This document shows positions 15,566-23,139 of a stretch of DNA of 64,000 nucleotides, one piece after another. The translations under genes were made by a program, and so were the position numbers. Where the stretch lies: positions 60,107 through 124,106 of the forward strand of contig NZ_JAGQCY010000010.1 of the NCBI RefSeq assembly GCF_024346455.1, given 5' to 3'. The notes under the pieces were generated by a model that was not told the origin of the DNA, ran no database searches, and was given only the letters and a program-made list of their open reading frames with translations. Position 1 is the first letter of the stretch, and each line of letters starts with the position of its first letter. The stretch comes from Cyanobium sp. Aljojuca 7A6. GTDB taxonomy: Bacteria; Cyanobacteriota; Cyanobacteriia; PCC-6307; Cyanobiaceae.

Positions 15566-17668
15566 ATGCGCAACTCCACCATGGGCTCTCCCTGCTGTCA
15601 CGCCGAACCGGTCACCGGCGCCACGGCGGGGATGGAGCGGGAGCTGGCCCATGAGCTCACCGTGCTGCGCCGCAAGCTGTCGGTGGCGGTGGTCCTGACC
15701 TTGCTGGTCATGGTTGCCACCTTGCCCCACATGCTTGGCGTCCACATCGCCTGGCTGCCCGGCTGGTTCACCAGCCCCTGGACCCAGCTGGTGCTGAGTA
15801 CGCCGGTGCTGTTCTGGTGCGGGCGGGAATTCTTCAGCGGCGCCTGGTCGGCCCTGCGTCGCCACAGTGCCGACATGAACACCCTGGTGGCCGCCGGTAC
15901 CGGCATCGCCTGGCTGGCTTCGCTGGTGGTCACCCTGTTCCCGGGTGTATTGACCGACGAGGGCCTGCCCGCCGACGTCTACTACGAAACCGCCGCCGTG
16001 ATCCTCACCCTGGTGCTGCTGGGCCGGTTGCTGGAAGCCCGGGCACGGGGCCAAACCTCCGAGGCGATCCGCCGCTTGCTCCAGCTCCAGCCCGCCACGG
16101 CGCGGGTGTTGCGCGATGGGATTGCCACCGAAATTCCCGTGGCGAACGTGGTGGCGGGTGATCTCATTCAGGTGCGCCCCGGCGAGAAGTTGCCCCTCGA
16201 CGGGGTGGTGGTGGAAGGCAGTTCCTGGGTGGAGGAATCGATGCTCACCGGCGAGCCGACGCCGGTGGCCAAGGGTCCCGGGGATGGGGTGATCGGCGCT
16301 TCAATGAATCGCAGCGGCAGTTTCACGTTCCGCGTCACCCGGGTGGGCGCCGACACGATGCTGGCCCGCATCGTGGAGCTGGTGCGCCAGGCCCAGAGTT
16401 CCCACACCCAGGTGCAGCGCCTGGCGGATCAGGTGGTGGGTTGGTTCGTGCCGGTGGTCATCGCCATCGCCATCGCCACCTTTGTGCTGTGGTTTCTGGT
16501 CAGCGGCAACGTTGTTCTGGCGACGCTGTTCCTGGTCAGCGTGCTGGTGATCGCCTGTCCCTGCGCCCTTGGCCTGGCCACCCCCACGGCGATCATGGTG
16601 GCCTCCGGCAAAGGGGCTGAGAACGGCCTGATCTTCCGCAGCGCCGAGGCGCTGGAAACGGCCGGTGGGCTGCGCACCATTGTGCTCGACAAGACCGGCA
16701 CCCTGACCGCCGGCCAGCCCGAGGTGACCGATTTCGAACGCCTCCAGGGGGGGCAGATGCCTGTCCAGAGCCTCCTGGCCCTGGTGGCGGCGGTGGAGTC
16801 GCGCTCAGAACATCCCCTGGCCGAGGCGATCGTGGCCTATGCCACGGGCCGCCGGGGCCATGAAGAGCCTCCGGATGTGGAGGCTTTTGAGGCCATGACC
16901 GGACGTGGTGTCCTGGCCACCGTGGCCGGCAAGGAGGTGCGGATGGGCAGCCCCCGTTGGCTGGAAGCCTCGGGCTTGGACACCGCCCCCCTCGCTCCGG
17001 TGGTGGCGCGCCTCGAGCGGGCCGCCCGCAGCGTGGCCGCCGTGGCGGTGGCCGGGCGGATGGAGGCCTGCTTCGGCATCGCCGATCCGATCAAGCCAGA
17101 AGCCCATGCCGCCGTGGCCGCCCTGCGCAAGCTGGGGCTCGAGGTGGTGCTGCTCAGCGGCGATGCCCGCCGCACCAGTGAGGTGGTGGCCGCCGATGTG
17201 GGAATCGTGCGGGTGATTGCCGAGGTGCTTCCCGGCGACAAGGCGGCAGTGGTGCAGCGCTTGCAGGAGCACGGACAGGGACCGGTGGCGATGGTGGGCG
17301 ACGGTCTCAACGATGCTCCGGCCCTGGCCCGGGCGGAGGTGGGCATCGCCATGGGCACGGGCACTGATGTGGCGATCGCCGCCAGTGACATCACCGTGCT
17401 CTCGGGGCATCTGGGCGGTGTGCCAGCGGCGATCGAACTCAGCCGCCGCACCATGGCCACCATTCGCCAGAACCTCTTCTTCGCCTTTGCTTACAACGTG
17501 GCGGGGATCCCGATCGCCGCCGGTCTGCTGTTCCCGCTCACGGGTTGGCTGCTGAACCCGATGCTGGCGGGGGCCGCCATGGCCTTCAGTTCGGTGTCGG
17601 TGGTGAGCAATGCCCTGCGGTTGCGCCGCTTCCGGCCCGCCCATCGCTCCACGGGGGCCGTGGCATGA
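15566..17668 (+). CDS. Cu+-exporting-type P1B-1 ATPase without metal-binding domain
   Basis: 700 residues. Motifs in order: TGE actuator loop (228-230), CPC metal site in helix 6 (331-333), phosphorylated Asp375 in DKTGTLT, SEHPLAEA (HP motif), and MVGDGLNDAPALARA. The last helices carry AYN and MAFSSVSVVSNALRL, the P1B-1 (Cu+/Ag+) signature. The usual N-terminal HMA domain is missing; only SPCCHAEP at 8-15 could bind metal. An internal ATG at residue 23 is an alternative start. The TGA overlaps the ATG of the downstream cupredoxin gene. Probable role: Cu+ transport across the plasma or thylakoid membrane (CtaA/PacS-like); direction is not decided by sequence. Confidence 0.93.
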   Translation: MRNSTMGSPCCHAEPVTGATAGMERELAHELTVLRRKLSVAVVLTLLVMVATLPHMLGVHIAWLPGWFTSPWTQLVLSTPVLFWCGREFFSGAWSALRRHSADMNTLVAAGTGIAWLASLVVTLFPGVLTDEGLPADVYYETAAVILTLVLLGRLLEARARGQTSEAIRRLLQLQPATARVLRDGIATEIPVANVVAGDLIQVRPGEKLPLDGVVVEGSSWVEESMLTGEPTPVAKGPGDGVIGASMNRSGSFTFRVTRVGADTMLARIVELVRQAQSSHTQVQRLADQVVGWFVPVVIAIAIATFVLWFLVSGNVVLATLFLVSVLVIACPCALGLATPTAIMVASGKGAENGLIFRSAEALETAGGLRTIVLDKTGTLTAGQPEVTDFERLQGGQMPVQSLLALVAAVESRSEHPLAEAIVAYATGRRGHEEPPDVEAFEAMTGRGVLATVAGKEVRMGSPRWLEASGLDTAPLAPVVARLERAARSVAAVAVAGRMEACFGIADPIKPEAHAAVAALRKLGLEVVLLSGDARRTSEVVAADVGIVRVIAEVLPGDKAAVVQRLQEHGQGPVAMVGDGLNDAPALARAEVGIAMGTGTDVAIAASDITVLSGHLGGVPAAIELSRRTMATIRQNLFFAFAYNVAGIPIAAGLLFPLTGWLLNPMLAGAAMAFSSVSVVSNALRLRRFRPAHRSTGAVA

Positions 17669-18108
17669 CGCCCCTCTTTGCGTCAGCGCCGCTCGTTCTC
17701 TCAGCGCCCCTGTGGCGCACGATCCCCCAGCCGCTGGCCCTTCAGCTGCTGGTGGCGGCGGCGGGGCTGGCCCTGATCGCCGCGGAGCTCTGGTGGTTTC
17801 TGGGCCGCCATGGTGGTGGCGTGGTGGCCAGCGAAGGGGACCAGGGGCTGCAGGAGATCACCATCACCGTGGATGGCGGTTACTCCCCGTCCCAGATCAG
17901 GGTGAAGGCCGGCCGGCCCGTGCTGCTCCGGTTTCACCGCACCGATCCGAGCGGCTGTGTTGCCCAGGTGATCTTTCCGGACTTTCAGCGCACCCTCGAC
18001 CTGCCCCTTGGTGCCACCACAAGCATTGAGCTGTTGCCCACCCGGTCGGGCCCTTACCCGTTCCACTGCGGCATGAACATGGTGCGTGGCAGCCTCGAAG
18101 CAGAGTGA
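17665..18108 (+). CDS. Membrane-anchored cupredoxin-like protein
   Basis: 147 residues. An N-terminal membrane anchor (about 23-45) precedes a cupredoxin fold resembling the EfeO/plastocyanin-like domain: ITITVDGGYSPSQIRVKAG, LRFHRTDPSGCVAQVIFPD and the C-terminal metal loop YPFHCGMNMVRG. Two Cys plus His and Met residues could coordinate copper. The ATGA overlap with the Cu+-ATPase argues for coupled expression and a partner role, handing copper to or from the pump on the non-cytosolic face. Similar ATPase/cupredoxin pairs are widespread in bacteria. Confidence 0.88.
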   Translation: MTPLFASAPLVLSAPLWRTIPQPLALQLLVAAAGLALIAAELWWFLGRHGGGVVASEGDQGLQEITITVDGGYSPSQIRVKAGRPVLLRFHRTDPSGCVAQVIFPDFQRTLDLPLGATTSIELLPTRSGPYPFHCGMNMVRGSLEAE

Positions 18109-18257
18109 GGTGGCAGCCAGGCCGCTCAGGGCCATGGAGAGTTATCGCGGCGTACGCTCAAATACATTGAGATTTCTTCTGCTTTGATGCTGCAGATTGC
18201 CAGGAAACTTAGAAGGAAGAGACCTATTCTGGTACTCTAGATTCCAGTGATCAAGGC

Positions 18258-19331
18258 ATGATGAAGAATCTCTCGAACGGGTTGTTGATGCACGCTCATT
18301 CTCGCGCTCTCGCGAGGGTCTTTGTTTGTTCGTCCATTCTGTTCACCGTCTTGCCCATTGTTTCGATGTCTCCTGAGGCCCTCGCTCAGAGCAATCCCTG
18401 GGGTCCTCCCACGCAGCAGCAACAGCCGCAGAATTCTCCATGGGGCGGCGGCGGGGGATCCTTGCCACCAGGCTATGGTCAGCCCAACTACAGATCCGTT
18501 TCCTTCCCCATGCAGGGGGTGATCTGTGACAGCTCCGTGAGCGTCTGTTTCAATGCCAACGGTGCCGCCCTGGCCGAAACAGAGCGGCAATTCGGTCGTC
18601 GTGCGCGCCGCAATCTGGAGAACAATCTGGTCAACAATCCCATTGTCGACGTCACCTTCGCCGATGGCCGCTATTGCAACTTCAACCTGCGCGGTTGCTG
18701 GACCAACAGCCAGCGCACCAGTTTCGACCCACGGCTGAACTCCTGGGTGTTTGGCACAAATTCCGCGGCCGGCAACCAGGGCGGCCAGGGCACGGTGATC
18801 GGGGGGTCCGGATCCGCCTGGGGACCGGGCAGCGGCTTCAACCCCGGGCAGCCACCCACCAGCAGCCTCGGGCCTCCCTTCACACGCACCCGCCAGGGCG
18901 GGACCTGCAATTGGACGAACGGGGGTGTCTCCATCTACAACGGCGCCTGCCGCTACGAGATTGTTCAGAACAACGTCAACGGCGCCAAGAGCCTGGCCTT
19001 CACCTTCGACAGGCTGCCGGTCTCAAACCAGCTACGAACGATCCGATTCACGGCCCAAGGCAACAACCCATGGACCATCCAGTTGCCGAATGGTTCCACG
19101 GCGGCCGTTGTGTCCAAGGTGACGGCCGACCAGTACCGCACCAATCTTCAGCTGGGCTGGAGCAACGTGTTCAACCTGGGCTTCAGAAGCACCATCCAGG
19201 CGACCACCGCCCAGCTGAATCAAGCGCTGCAGCCCGTGGACGCCTACGGACAGGTGGTGCAGGGAGGCGACTCTGAAGGCTTGGGGCAGGCCCTGGGTGG
19301 GTTGTTGCAGCAGTTGTTCGGCGGCCAGTGA
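18258..19331 (+). CDS. Secreted two-module protein with YcgJ-like domain
   Basis: 357 residues. A long signal peptide ends near ALAQ (about 44), followed by a Gln/Pro/Gly linker. Module 1 (about 75-165) resembles the YcgJ (Fels-1 prophage-like) family: MQGVICDSSVSVCFNANGAA with Cys pairs, then GRYCNFNLRGCW. A second disordered Gly/Pro linker leads to module 2 (about 210-330): GGTCNWTNGGVSIYNGACRY and a beta-rich tail. The Cys residues suggest disulfides in the periplasm or outside. The last residues are Gly/Leu/Gln-rich. Function is unknown. The promoter-side sequence is A+T-rich. Confidence 0.7.
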   Translation: MMKNLSNGLLMHAHSRALARVFVCSSILFTVLPIVSMSPEALAQSNPWGPPTQQQQPQNSPWGGGGGSLPPGYGQPNYRSVSFPMQGVICDSSVSVCFNANGAALAETERQFGRRARRNLENNLVNNPIVDVTFADGRYCNFNLRGCWTNSQRTSFDPRLNSWVFGTNSAAGNQGGQGTVIGGSGSAWGPGSGFNPGQPPTSSLGPPFTRTRQGGTCNWTNGGVSIYNGACRYEIVQNNVNGAKSLAFTFDRLPVSNQLRTIRFTAQGNNPWTIQLPNGSTAAVVSKVTADQYRTNLQLGWSNVFNLGFRSTIQATTAQLNQALQPVDAYGQVVQGGDSEGLGQALGGLLQQLFGGQ

Positions 19332-19337
19332 GGGCTG

Positions 19338-19859
19338 TCAACCCGCGGCCACGGTGCCCGCTCCATCGGAATCGTTACTGAAGAACTGGCGCAGGTTCAC
19401 GCCAGCTTCGTGGGCCGCCACGCTGATCTGCAGCTTCTGATCGGCGTCGAGACCATCCCAGAAGGCATGGAACAGGTCCAGGGAGGCTTTGGCACTGCCC
19501 AGCACACCCATCACCGCCATGGGGGCCGCCAGCCAGGGGAAAACCAGCAGCACCACCGAGAGCACGGCACCCACGGCCACACCGGTTTTGGCGGATTCCA
19601 GGCTTGTGCCCAGCACCAACCTCACCTGGGTGATCCTGTCGATCTCGCCCCGTTTGCGCAGGGCCTCGGTACGCAGGGCGCTGAGCAAGGCTTGATAGGT
19701 GGCATAAAGGACAACCCCACCCACGGTGGATTCCGAAAAGAACTCGCCACCACTGAAGGTGCCGCCGTTCCGGTTCAGATCCACCGAGGCCAGCCCCGCC
19801 AGGGGTGCGGCCTCCCAGCCGGCGCGGGGGATGCGGAAGGGGTCGTGCTCGCGGGTCAT
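19338..19859 (-). CDS. Conserved hypothetical membrane protein
   Basis: 173 residues with one strong hydrophobic hairpin (about 92-125, VAVGAVLSVVLLVFPWLAAP). It is preceded by a basic amphipathic stretch (ALRKRGEIDRITQVRLVLG) and followed by a soluble C-terminal helix region (FHAFWDGLDADQKLQIS). I recognise it only as a hypothetical protein. It converges on the secreted YcgJ-like gene with a 6-bp gap, and the DoxX gene lies upstream on the same strand. Confidence 0.7.
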   Translation of the reverse strand: MTREHDPFRIPRAGWEAAPLAGLASVDLNRNGGTFSGGEFFSESTVGGVVLYATYQALLSALRTEALRKRGEIDRITQVRLVLGTSLESAKTGVAVGAVLSVVLLVFPWLAAPMAVMGVLGSAKASLDLFHAFWDGLDADQKLQISVAAHEAGVNLRQFFSNDSDGAGTVAAG

Positions 19860-19938
19860 GGGAGGTCAAGGAGCCAGAAGACAAGCCTGCCACGGGTTTG
19901 AGCTGAACGATCCAGCTGCTCGCTCCCCCTGGGATCGC

Positions 19939-20613
19939 TCAGCTGGCTTCAGGCATCAAGTCGTAGCTGGCAGCCATGGCGCTGGTGGGGGAAGCCGTTG
20001 CTGCGTTGTCGCTGGAATCGGCAGCCAGTCCTTTGACGATGCCGGCATCAAAGGAATATCGGCCCGGGCCAACCAGGAGCAGGGCGAGGCTGCCGCCCAG
20101 ATAGAGCACCACCAGCTCAAGCACATAGATGTTGAGCCCGCTGGTGAGGATGTGGTGGTAGGCCGCCACGGTCATGGTGCCGGTGAGGGCCAGAGCGCCA
20201 AGCGGTGACAGCAGACCGAGGATCAGCAGCCAGCTGCCCATGATTTCGGAGTAGCCCGCCACGTGGGCAAGGAACAACGGGAAGGGCAGGTGCAGGGGCA
20301 CTACATAGTTGTCGGCGAAGGACTGTGGATCCCCCAGTTTGTCCTGGCCGTGGTGAATCATCATCGCCCCGATGGCCAGCCGCAGAATCAGCAGGCCGGT
20401 GTTAGCCAGGCGGCCTTCCCGCAGGAAATAGGACTGAAGGAACTGGCGAACGGTCGTGGTGATGGCGAGGCCTGGGGCTGCGGCAGCGACGCTCTCTTCC
20501 ACATTGACAACCGTTGCGGCGCTGGCGGCCGGACGGTTGAGCGCCAGCATCCACAGGGCGATGAAGGCGGTGAAGAATCCCGCGAAGATCTCAAGCAGGA
20601 GGGTGGTGGTCAT
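19939..20613 (-). CDS. DoxX family membrane protein
   Basis: 224 residues with an N-terminal helix (about 5-25), then a four-helix DoxX core: LLILRLAIGAMMIHHGQDKL, FLAHVAGYSEIMGSWLLILG, LTGTMTVAAYHHILTSG and LELVVLYLGGSLALLLVGPG. DoxX/DoxD-like proteins are integral membrane proteins linked to quinone or thiol redox chemistry, with roles in oxidative-stress complexes in some bacteria. It lies 32 bp after the photolyase stop on the same strand, so the two may be co-transcribed. Confidence 0.9.
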   Translation of the reverse strand: MTTTLLLEIFAGFFTAFIALWMLALNRPAASAATVVNVEESVAAAAPGLAITTTVRQFLQSYFLREGRLANTGLLILRLAIGAMMIHHGQDKLGDPQSFADNYVVPLHLPFPLFLAHVAGYSEIMGSWLLILGLLSPLGALALTGTMTVAAYHHILTSGLNIYVLELVVLYLGGSLALLLVGPGRYSFDAGIVKGLAADSSDNAATASPTSAMAASYDLMPEAS

Positions 20614-20645
20614 GGCGGCGGGAGAATTATGAAGATTCTGGCGCC

Positions 20646-22241
20646 TTAGGTAACGGAACGTGAAGCGTGGTCCGTCTCTGGCCCAGGTTCCAGGCCCAGA
20701 TCCAGGCAGAGCTGGCCGGCGGCGACCCGCCGCCGCCGGGGACCACCGCCCTTGCCGGAGGGGGGCAGTCCCGAACGCCTGGATCCATGACGCTCCTGGA
20801 TGGCGTCGGCGGCAGCGCCGAAGCCGGGCTGGCGTCGCAGGCCCCAGAGCCGTTCCCGGGCTTCCCGAGCGGCGCCGGCCACATCCACGATCGGGGCCGG
20901 GTAATCGAGGCCGAGGCGGCAGCCGCTGGCTGCCTGGGTGGCCGCATCCATCCGCCAGGGCTCATGCCGCCAGACGGCTGGCACCGCCGCCAGTTCCGGC
21001 AGCCAGCGCCTCAGGAACAGGCCATCCGGATCGTGGTCGAGGCCCTGCTTGATCGGGTTGTAGATCCGGATCGTGTTGATCCCGGTGGTGCCGCTCTGCA
21101 TCTGGCACTGGCTCCAGTGGATGCCGGGCTCGTAGTCCACGAACTGGCGGGCCAGGTGGAGGCCGCTGTCGCGCCAGTCCATCCAGAGGTGATGGCTGGC
21201 GAAGGACAGCAGCATCGCCCGCATGCGGAAGTTGATCCAGCCGCTGTGCCGCAGGGCGCGCATGCAGGCATCCACGAACGGCACCCCGGTGCGCCCTTCG
21301 CTCCAGGCCGCCAGCCGTTCAGGATCGGTGCGGCGCAGCCCGATGGTGGCTGGATGGAGCTCCTGGATTTCGATCGAGGGCTGGCGTTCCAGCTTCTGGA
21401 TGAAGTGGCAGTGCCAGTGCAGGCGCGAGATGAAAGCGTCCAGTGCCCGGGGCCAGCCGGCGCTGGCGTTGGCCGGCAGCGCCGCCAGGGCCAGCCGGCG
21501 GGCGCGGGCCTCCTGCACCACCTCCCCCATCGAGAGCGCGCCCCAGGCCAGGTGGGGCGAGAGCCGCGAACAGGCCTCGAAGGCGGTCAGGGGACTGGAG
21601 AGCCGGCGGTGGTAGCCGCGTCCCCGCTCCAGCAGGAACCCCTCCAGCAGCTCCCGGCCGGCGCGGCGACCGCCCTGTTGCCGCTGGGGGCAGGGGTCCG
21701 CCGCCAGGCCCAGATCGGCGGCACTGGGCAGGGTGCGGTGGGCGACCCCGGCCAGGGGAACCAGGGCCGCGGGAGGGGCCAGCAGGGGTTCGGCCATGCG
21801 CTGCTCCCAGGCCCGCGCCCAGCCGCGGCGATCCTTCAGGCCCCGGATCACGCCGAAGCTGGCGCATTCGCGCCAGGGGATCCCCCGCTCCTGGGCCCAG
21901 GCAGCCACGCGGCGGTCCCGGTCGTAGGTCCAGAGGTTGCCGGTCTCCTGGTGGCTCCAGAGCCCCTCGATGCCATGGCGGCGATGGGCAGCCTCGAGCA
22001 CGGCCACCACCTCACCCATACGAACCACCAGGGGCTGGCCCAGGCCGGCCAGGGCGTCGCGCAACTCCAGCAGGGCCTCCCGGCAGAAGCTCCACTGGCG
22101 CTCTGAGCTGTCAGGGCGCTGCCAGAGCTCCGGTTCTGCCACAAACAGGGGAAGCACCGGGCCGCGTTGGGCCGCCTCCACCAAGGGGCGGTGGTCATGG
22201 ATGCGCAGATCGCGCTTGAACCAGACCACCTGAAGCGCCAT
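20646..22241 (-). CDS. Class I photolyase/cryptochrome family flavoprotein
   Basis: 531 residues. The N-terminal antenna-binding Rossmann domain begins VVWFKRDLRIHDHRPL. The FAD-binding helical domain carries LSPHLAWGALS, RLHWHCHFIQKLE, TGVPFVDACMRALRHSGWIN and the flavin/substrate region IHWSQCQMQSGTTGINTIRI. The C-terminal tail ends with IQERHGSR and a basic extension. Probable blue-light repair of pyrimidine dimers; a cryptochrome-type signalling role cannot be excluded. A 36-codon membrane protein gene precedes it by 22 bp on the same strand. Confidence 0.92.
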   Translation of the reverse strand: MALQVVWFKRDLRIHDHRPLVEAAQRGPVLPLFVAEPELWQRPDSSERQWSFCREALLELRDALAGLGQPLVVRMGEVVAVLEAAHRRHGIEGLWSHQETGNLWTYDRDRRVAAWAQERGIPWRECASFGVIRGLKDRRGWARAWEQRMAEPLLAPPAALVPLAGVAHRTLPSAADLGLAADPCPQRQQGGRRAGRELLEGFLLERGRGYHRRLSSPLTAFEACSRLSPHLAWGALSMGEVVQEARARRLALAALPANASAGWPRALDAFISRLHWHCHFIQKLERQPSIEIQELHPATIGLRRTDPERLAAWSEGRTGVPFVDACMRALRHSGWINFRMRAMLLSFASHHLWMDWRDSGLHLARQFVDYEPGIHWSQCQMQSGTTGINTIRIYNPIKQGLDHDPDGLFLRRWLPELAAVPAVWRHEPWRMDAATQAASGCRLGLDYPAPIVDVAGAAREARERLWGLRRQPGFGAAADAIQERHGSRRSGLPPSGKGGGPRRRRVAAGQLCLDLGLEPGPETDHASRSVT

Positions 22242-22263
22242 CGCCGCAGGATAGAAATCCTGC

Positions 22264-22374
22264 TCAGCGCTTCGGCAGATCGCTGGGCCGCAGCACCACC
22301 ACGACGACCCCCACCACCACCATCACGATCAGCACCGCCGCCCCGGCGAGGGGCAGCACCGTTTCCGTCTCCAT
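22264..22374 (-). CDS. Possible 36-residue single-pass membrane protein
   Basis: A short frame with ATG at 22372-22374 and TGA at 22264-22266. The product begins METETVLPLAGAAVLIVMVV, continues with a long valine-rich membrane helix, and ends LRPSDLPKR with the positive charges inside. Its size and shape resemble the small single-pass subunits of cyanobacterial photosynthetic complexes, but I do not recognise it as any named one. It lies 22 bp upstream of the photolyase on the same strand and downstream of a leftward terminator. A repetitive GTG-rich stretch could also mimic a coding frame. Confidence 0.4.
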   Translation of the reverse strand: METETVLPLAGAAVLIVMVVVGVVVVVLRPSDLPKR

Positions 22375-22427
22375 CCGTTTCCCCGCCGACTGCGCCTTCA
22401 TCCTGCCTCTGGGACAGGGAGAGGGGC

Positions 22428-22455
22428 AAAAAAAAGACGGGTCAGCGAACCCGTC
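22428..22455 (-). terminator. Intrinsic terminator, leftward
   Basis: The stem GACGGGT/ACCCGTC (22436-22442 with 22449-22455) has a 6-nt loop and eight consecutive A on the + strand (22428-22435), which reads as hairpin plus U8 on the - strand. No protein gene ends here on that strand, so it probably ends a small RNA. Confidence 0.8.
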
Positions 22456-22525
22456 CCCGAAGAACGTCTAAAAAATCGTAAAGGTACGCCCCCTTCGGAT
22501 GCGCGGCCGCTCTGATTCGGTCCCG
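22436..22525 (-). ncRNA. Candidate small RNA ending at the leftward terminator
   Basis: An inferred leftward transcript of roughly 80-100 nt. Its 3' end is the perfect hairpin plus U8 at 22428-22455, and its upstream region carries an HLR1-like repeat at 22568-22585. No protein gene on this strand ends here; the nearest leftward coding region upstream is at 23924. The 5' end is a guess, and no -10 box is convincing. A light-regulated sRNA of the PsrR1 kind is one possibility. Confidence 0.35.
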
Positions 22526-22567
22526 CGAGGCCCGCCATCACGATCGCCGCGGCCGCGCGCCAGGATC

Positions 22568-22585
22568 TTTACGTTCCGTTACATC
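22568..22585. promoter_or_regulatory. HLR1-like RpaB site
   Basis: TTTACGTTCCGTTACATC consists of two 8-bp repeats of the HLR1 consensus (G/T)TTACA(T/A)(T/A), each matching 7 of 8, separated by the canonical 2 bp. It ends 5 bp before the ATG at 22590, where it would repress that gene. It could equally act upstream of a leftward transcript ending at 22428. RpaB binds HLR1 to control high-light genes in cyanobacteria. Confidence 0.5.
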
Positions 22586-22589
22586 AGTC

Positions 22590-22850
22590 ATGACGGTCGG
22601 CGAGCTCTACCTCGAATCCCTCTCCACCGGGATCATCACCCCCACCGAACTCTCCTGGCTCGCCCATGGGCAGGACCGCTTCTCACGTCTGGAGGAGGCC
22701 ACTGCCCTGAGGCTCGGTCGCCTGCTCGATCAGGGCGACATCCAGCTGGGCTGTCGTCTGGTGTCTGCAGACCCCCCGACCCCCAAGACGACCACCCCAG
22801 GCGTCCTGGAGGAGTGGATCGAACCACTGGGTCGGCAACGGCATCGCTGA
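22590..22850 (+). CDS. Conserved small cyanobacterial protein
   Basis: 86-residue soluble protein. The first 55 residues (MTVGELYLESLSTGIITPTE, then LEEATALRLGRLLDQGDIQLGCR) belong to a small family I know from Synechococcus and Cyanobium, without a known function. The C-terminal 30 residues are Pro/Thr-rich and likely disordered. An HLR1-like element immediately precedes the ATG, and an hli gene follows 63 bp downstream, both suggesting light-stress regulation. Confidence 0.8.
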   Translation: MTVGELYLESLSTGIITPTELSWLAHGQDRFSRLEEATALRLGRLLDQGDIQLGCRLVSADPPTPKTTTPGVLEEWIEPLGRQRHR

Positions 22851-22913
22851 CGACAGTCACAACGCTTCACGATCGTTTACACTCCCTTCAAGTTTCGCAA
22901 ACAAACTCCTTCC

Positions 22914-23057
22914 ATGACCGACTCCACCACCCGCTTCGGCTTCGTCGCCTTCGCTGAAACCTGGAACGGCCGCCTTGCCATGCTCGGTTTCGTGATCGGC
23001 CTCGGCACCGAGATCCTCACCGGCCAAGGCATCCTCGCCCAGATCGGCCTCGGCTGA
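22914..23057 (+). CDS. High-light-inducible protein (Hli), minimal form
   Basis: 47-residue one-helix protein. AFAETWNGRLAMLGFVIGLG contains the Glu, Asn and Arg of the chlorophyll-binding ELIP motif, and EILTGQGILAQIGLG is the standard C-terminus. It is a thylakoid photoprotection and chlorophyll-handling protein. A weak HLR1-like pair (TTTACACT-N2-CTTCAAGT, 22876-22893) lies upstream, and a strong hairpin terminator follows. Confidence 0.95.
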   Translation: MTDSTTRFGFVAFAETWNGRLAMLGFVIGLGTEILTGQGILAQIGLG

Positions 23058-23081
23058 TCAACCGAAAGGTTCGCCAGCTTC

Positions 23082-23111
23082 AGCCCGGATGGTTCTGCCA
23101 TCCGGGCTTTG
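23082..23111 (+). terminator. Hairpin terminator after hli
   Basis: The perfect 11-bp stem AGCCCGGATGG/CCATCCGGGCT has a 5-nt loop and is followed by TTGAT. The U-tract is short, so termination may be partial, but the stem is strong and placed 25 bp after the hli stop. Confidence 0.65.
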
Positions 23112-23139
23112 ATGTCTGCAGCGTTCACCCTGATCCGCT

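Noticed and set aside
22876..22893. HLR1 site in front of the short hli gene
   Set aside because: TTTACACT-N2-CTTCAAGT matches poorly in the second repeat; kept as a weak mention.
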